Assembly: GCA_017523725.1 (NCBI GenBank)
Contig: JAFWVY010000026.1
Coordinates: 1-40,564, forward strand
Direction of reading: 5' to 3'
Source: Bacteroidales bacterium
GTDB taxonomy: Bacteria > Bacteroidota > Bacteroidia > Bacteroidales > UBA4181
DNA length: 40,564 nt
In this document: piece after piece, positions 39,906 through 40,564 of the stretch
Position numbering within the stretch: position 1 is the stretch's first letter
Layout of the letters: each line of letters starts with the position of its first letter
Translations under genes and position numbers: made by a program
Notes under the pieces: generated by a model
Seen by the model: the letters and a program-made list of their open reading frames with translations, nothing else
What the model was told of the DNA's origin: nothing
Database searches by the model: none

Positions 39906-40564
39906 TATACCAACGAATTAAGCATCTGGTGGACACAAGCCTGTATGCGCGCCTCGAGGTTCCCGGTCGGTACCTTCTGGAACTTGCGGCCGGTGATGTT
40001 TTCGTACAGTTCGATATAGCGTTCCGAAACTTCTGCGACATAGGCATCCGTCATTTCTGGAACCTGCTGACCATGAAGGCCCTGGAAGCCATTGGCGATG
40101 AGCCACTGGCGGACGAATTCCTTGGACAGCTGCCGCTGCGGCTCGCCGGCTGCGAAACGTTCCTCATAGCCGTCGGCGTAGAAGTAGCGCGAAGAGTCCG
40201 GCGTGTGGATTTCGTCGATGAGATAGATCTTGCCGTCTGTCCGGCCGAACTCGTATTTGGTGTCGACCAGTATCAGCCCTTTGTCGCGGGCCATCTCCGT
40301 GCCGCGTTCGTACAGCGCGTAAGTATAGTTTTCAAGTGCCGTGTAGTCGGCTTCGGAGACGATGCCACGGGCGATGATCTCCTCCCGGGAGATGTCTTCG
40401 TCGTGCCCCTCGGCGGCCTTGGTGGTCGGCGTGATGATAGGTTTCGGCAATTTCTGGTTCTCGCGCAGGCCTTCGGGCAGGGCGATGCCGCAGAGCGTGC
40501 GGCGGCCGTCGCGGTATTCCCGCCAGGCATGGCCGGTCAGGTAACCGCGGATGACCATCTCCAC
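39905..40564 (-). CDS. purC: phosphoribosylaminoimidazole-succinocarboxamide synthase, 3' part
   Basis: The C-terminal 219 residues are in the window; the gene continues beyond the right edge, so its start is not seen. The enzyme joins aspartate to CAIR using ATP in purine synthesis. [17 protein letters not shown], the [18 protein letters not shown] segment and [13 protein letters not shown] followed by [14 protein letters not shown] are characteristic. Cotranscribed with pyrF. Confidence 0.94.
   Translation of the reverse strand: MEMVIRGYLTGHAWREYRDGRRTLCGIALPEGLRENQKLPKPIITPTTKAAEGHDEDISREEIIARGIVSEADYTALENYTYALYERGTEMARDKGLILVDTKYEFGRTDGKIYLIDEIHTPDSSRYFYADGYEERFAAGEPQRQLSKEFVRQWLIANGFQGLHGQQVPEMTDAYVAEVSERYIELYENITGRKFQKVPTGNLEARIQACVHQMLNSLV

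Noticed and set aside
1..40564. CRISPR arrays, phage or insertion sequences
   Set aside because: No regularly spaced repeats, transposase, integrase or phage structural gene was seen; the only direct repeats are the 99-bp and 42-bp pairs.

Overview
The window looks like chromosomal DNA of a GC-rich member of the Bacteroidota, most probably Bacteroidales. Several promoters match the Bacteroidetes type (TTTG, about 18-20 bp, then TAnnTTTG). Many starts lack a Shine-Dalgarno sequence. The proteins also fit the phylum: a single-chain class II glycyl-tRNA synthetase, S1 with long Glu/Ala-rich tails, a CarboxypepD_reg-like envelope protein, a DUF47-PiT pair and a GH28 enzyme. I cannot name the genus. 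Most of the window is housekeeping DNA, with no phage, insertion sequence, CRISPR array or rRNA.

Layout. 1-2179: a small accessory island with two secreted proteins built from three copies of an unrecognised ~155-residue domain, then a stump that repeats the first gene's signal-peptide region. 2233-4047: a Fic enzyme and pcm, each with its own promoter. 4120-11765: a tight plus-strand run of cysE, sppA, dapB, lepB, an AI-2E family membrane protein and a fused glutamine amidotransferase/M19 dipeptidase. 11766-12143: a gene-free stretch of hairpins and 42-bp direct repeats. 12144-15172 (minus): mnmA then a GH28 glycosidase. 15257-17153 (plus): tRNA-Gly(CCC), the DUF47 regulator and the PiT phosphate transporter. 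17156-18881: a divergent AsnC-like regulator and asnA, with an inverted-repeat operator candidate and a strongly structured asnA leader between them. 19015-20796: recJ.

The rest is mostly minus strand. rpsA, a lone STAS protein, rnz and a CarboxypepD_reg-like protein form one run (25431 to 20793). A CoA-transferase and a phosphohexomutase form another (28612 to 25571). tRNA-Arg(CCG) lies on the plus strand at 28808. glyS, rlmH, a 1249-residue orphan histidine kinase, a Nif3-like protein and a zinc-ribbon coiled-coil protein form a five-gene run (36326 to 28940). DUF2007 and a bifunctional-nuclease (DUF151) gene follow, divergent from a DUF853 HerA/FtsK-like ATPase. pyrF and the 3' part of purC close the window.

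The most unusual items are the three-domain secreted repeat family and its recombination scar, the amidotransferase-dipeptidase fusion, the asnC/asnA control region with its structured leader, the hairpin/repeat element at 11.9-12.1 kb, and the very large orphan kinase. All functional statements rest on motif recognition by eye; no database search was run.
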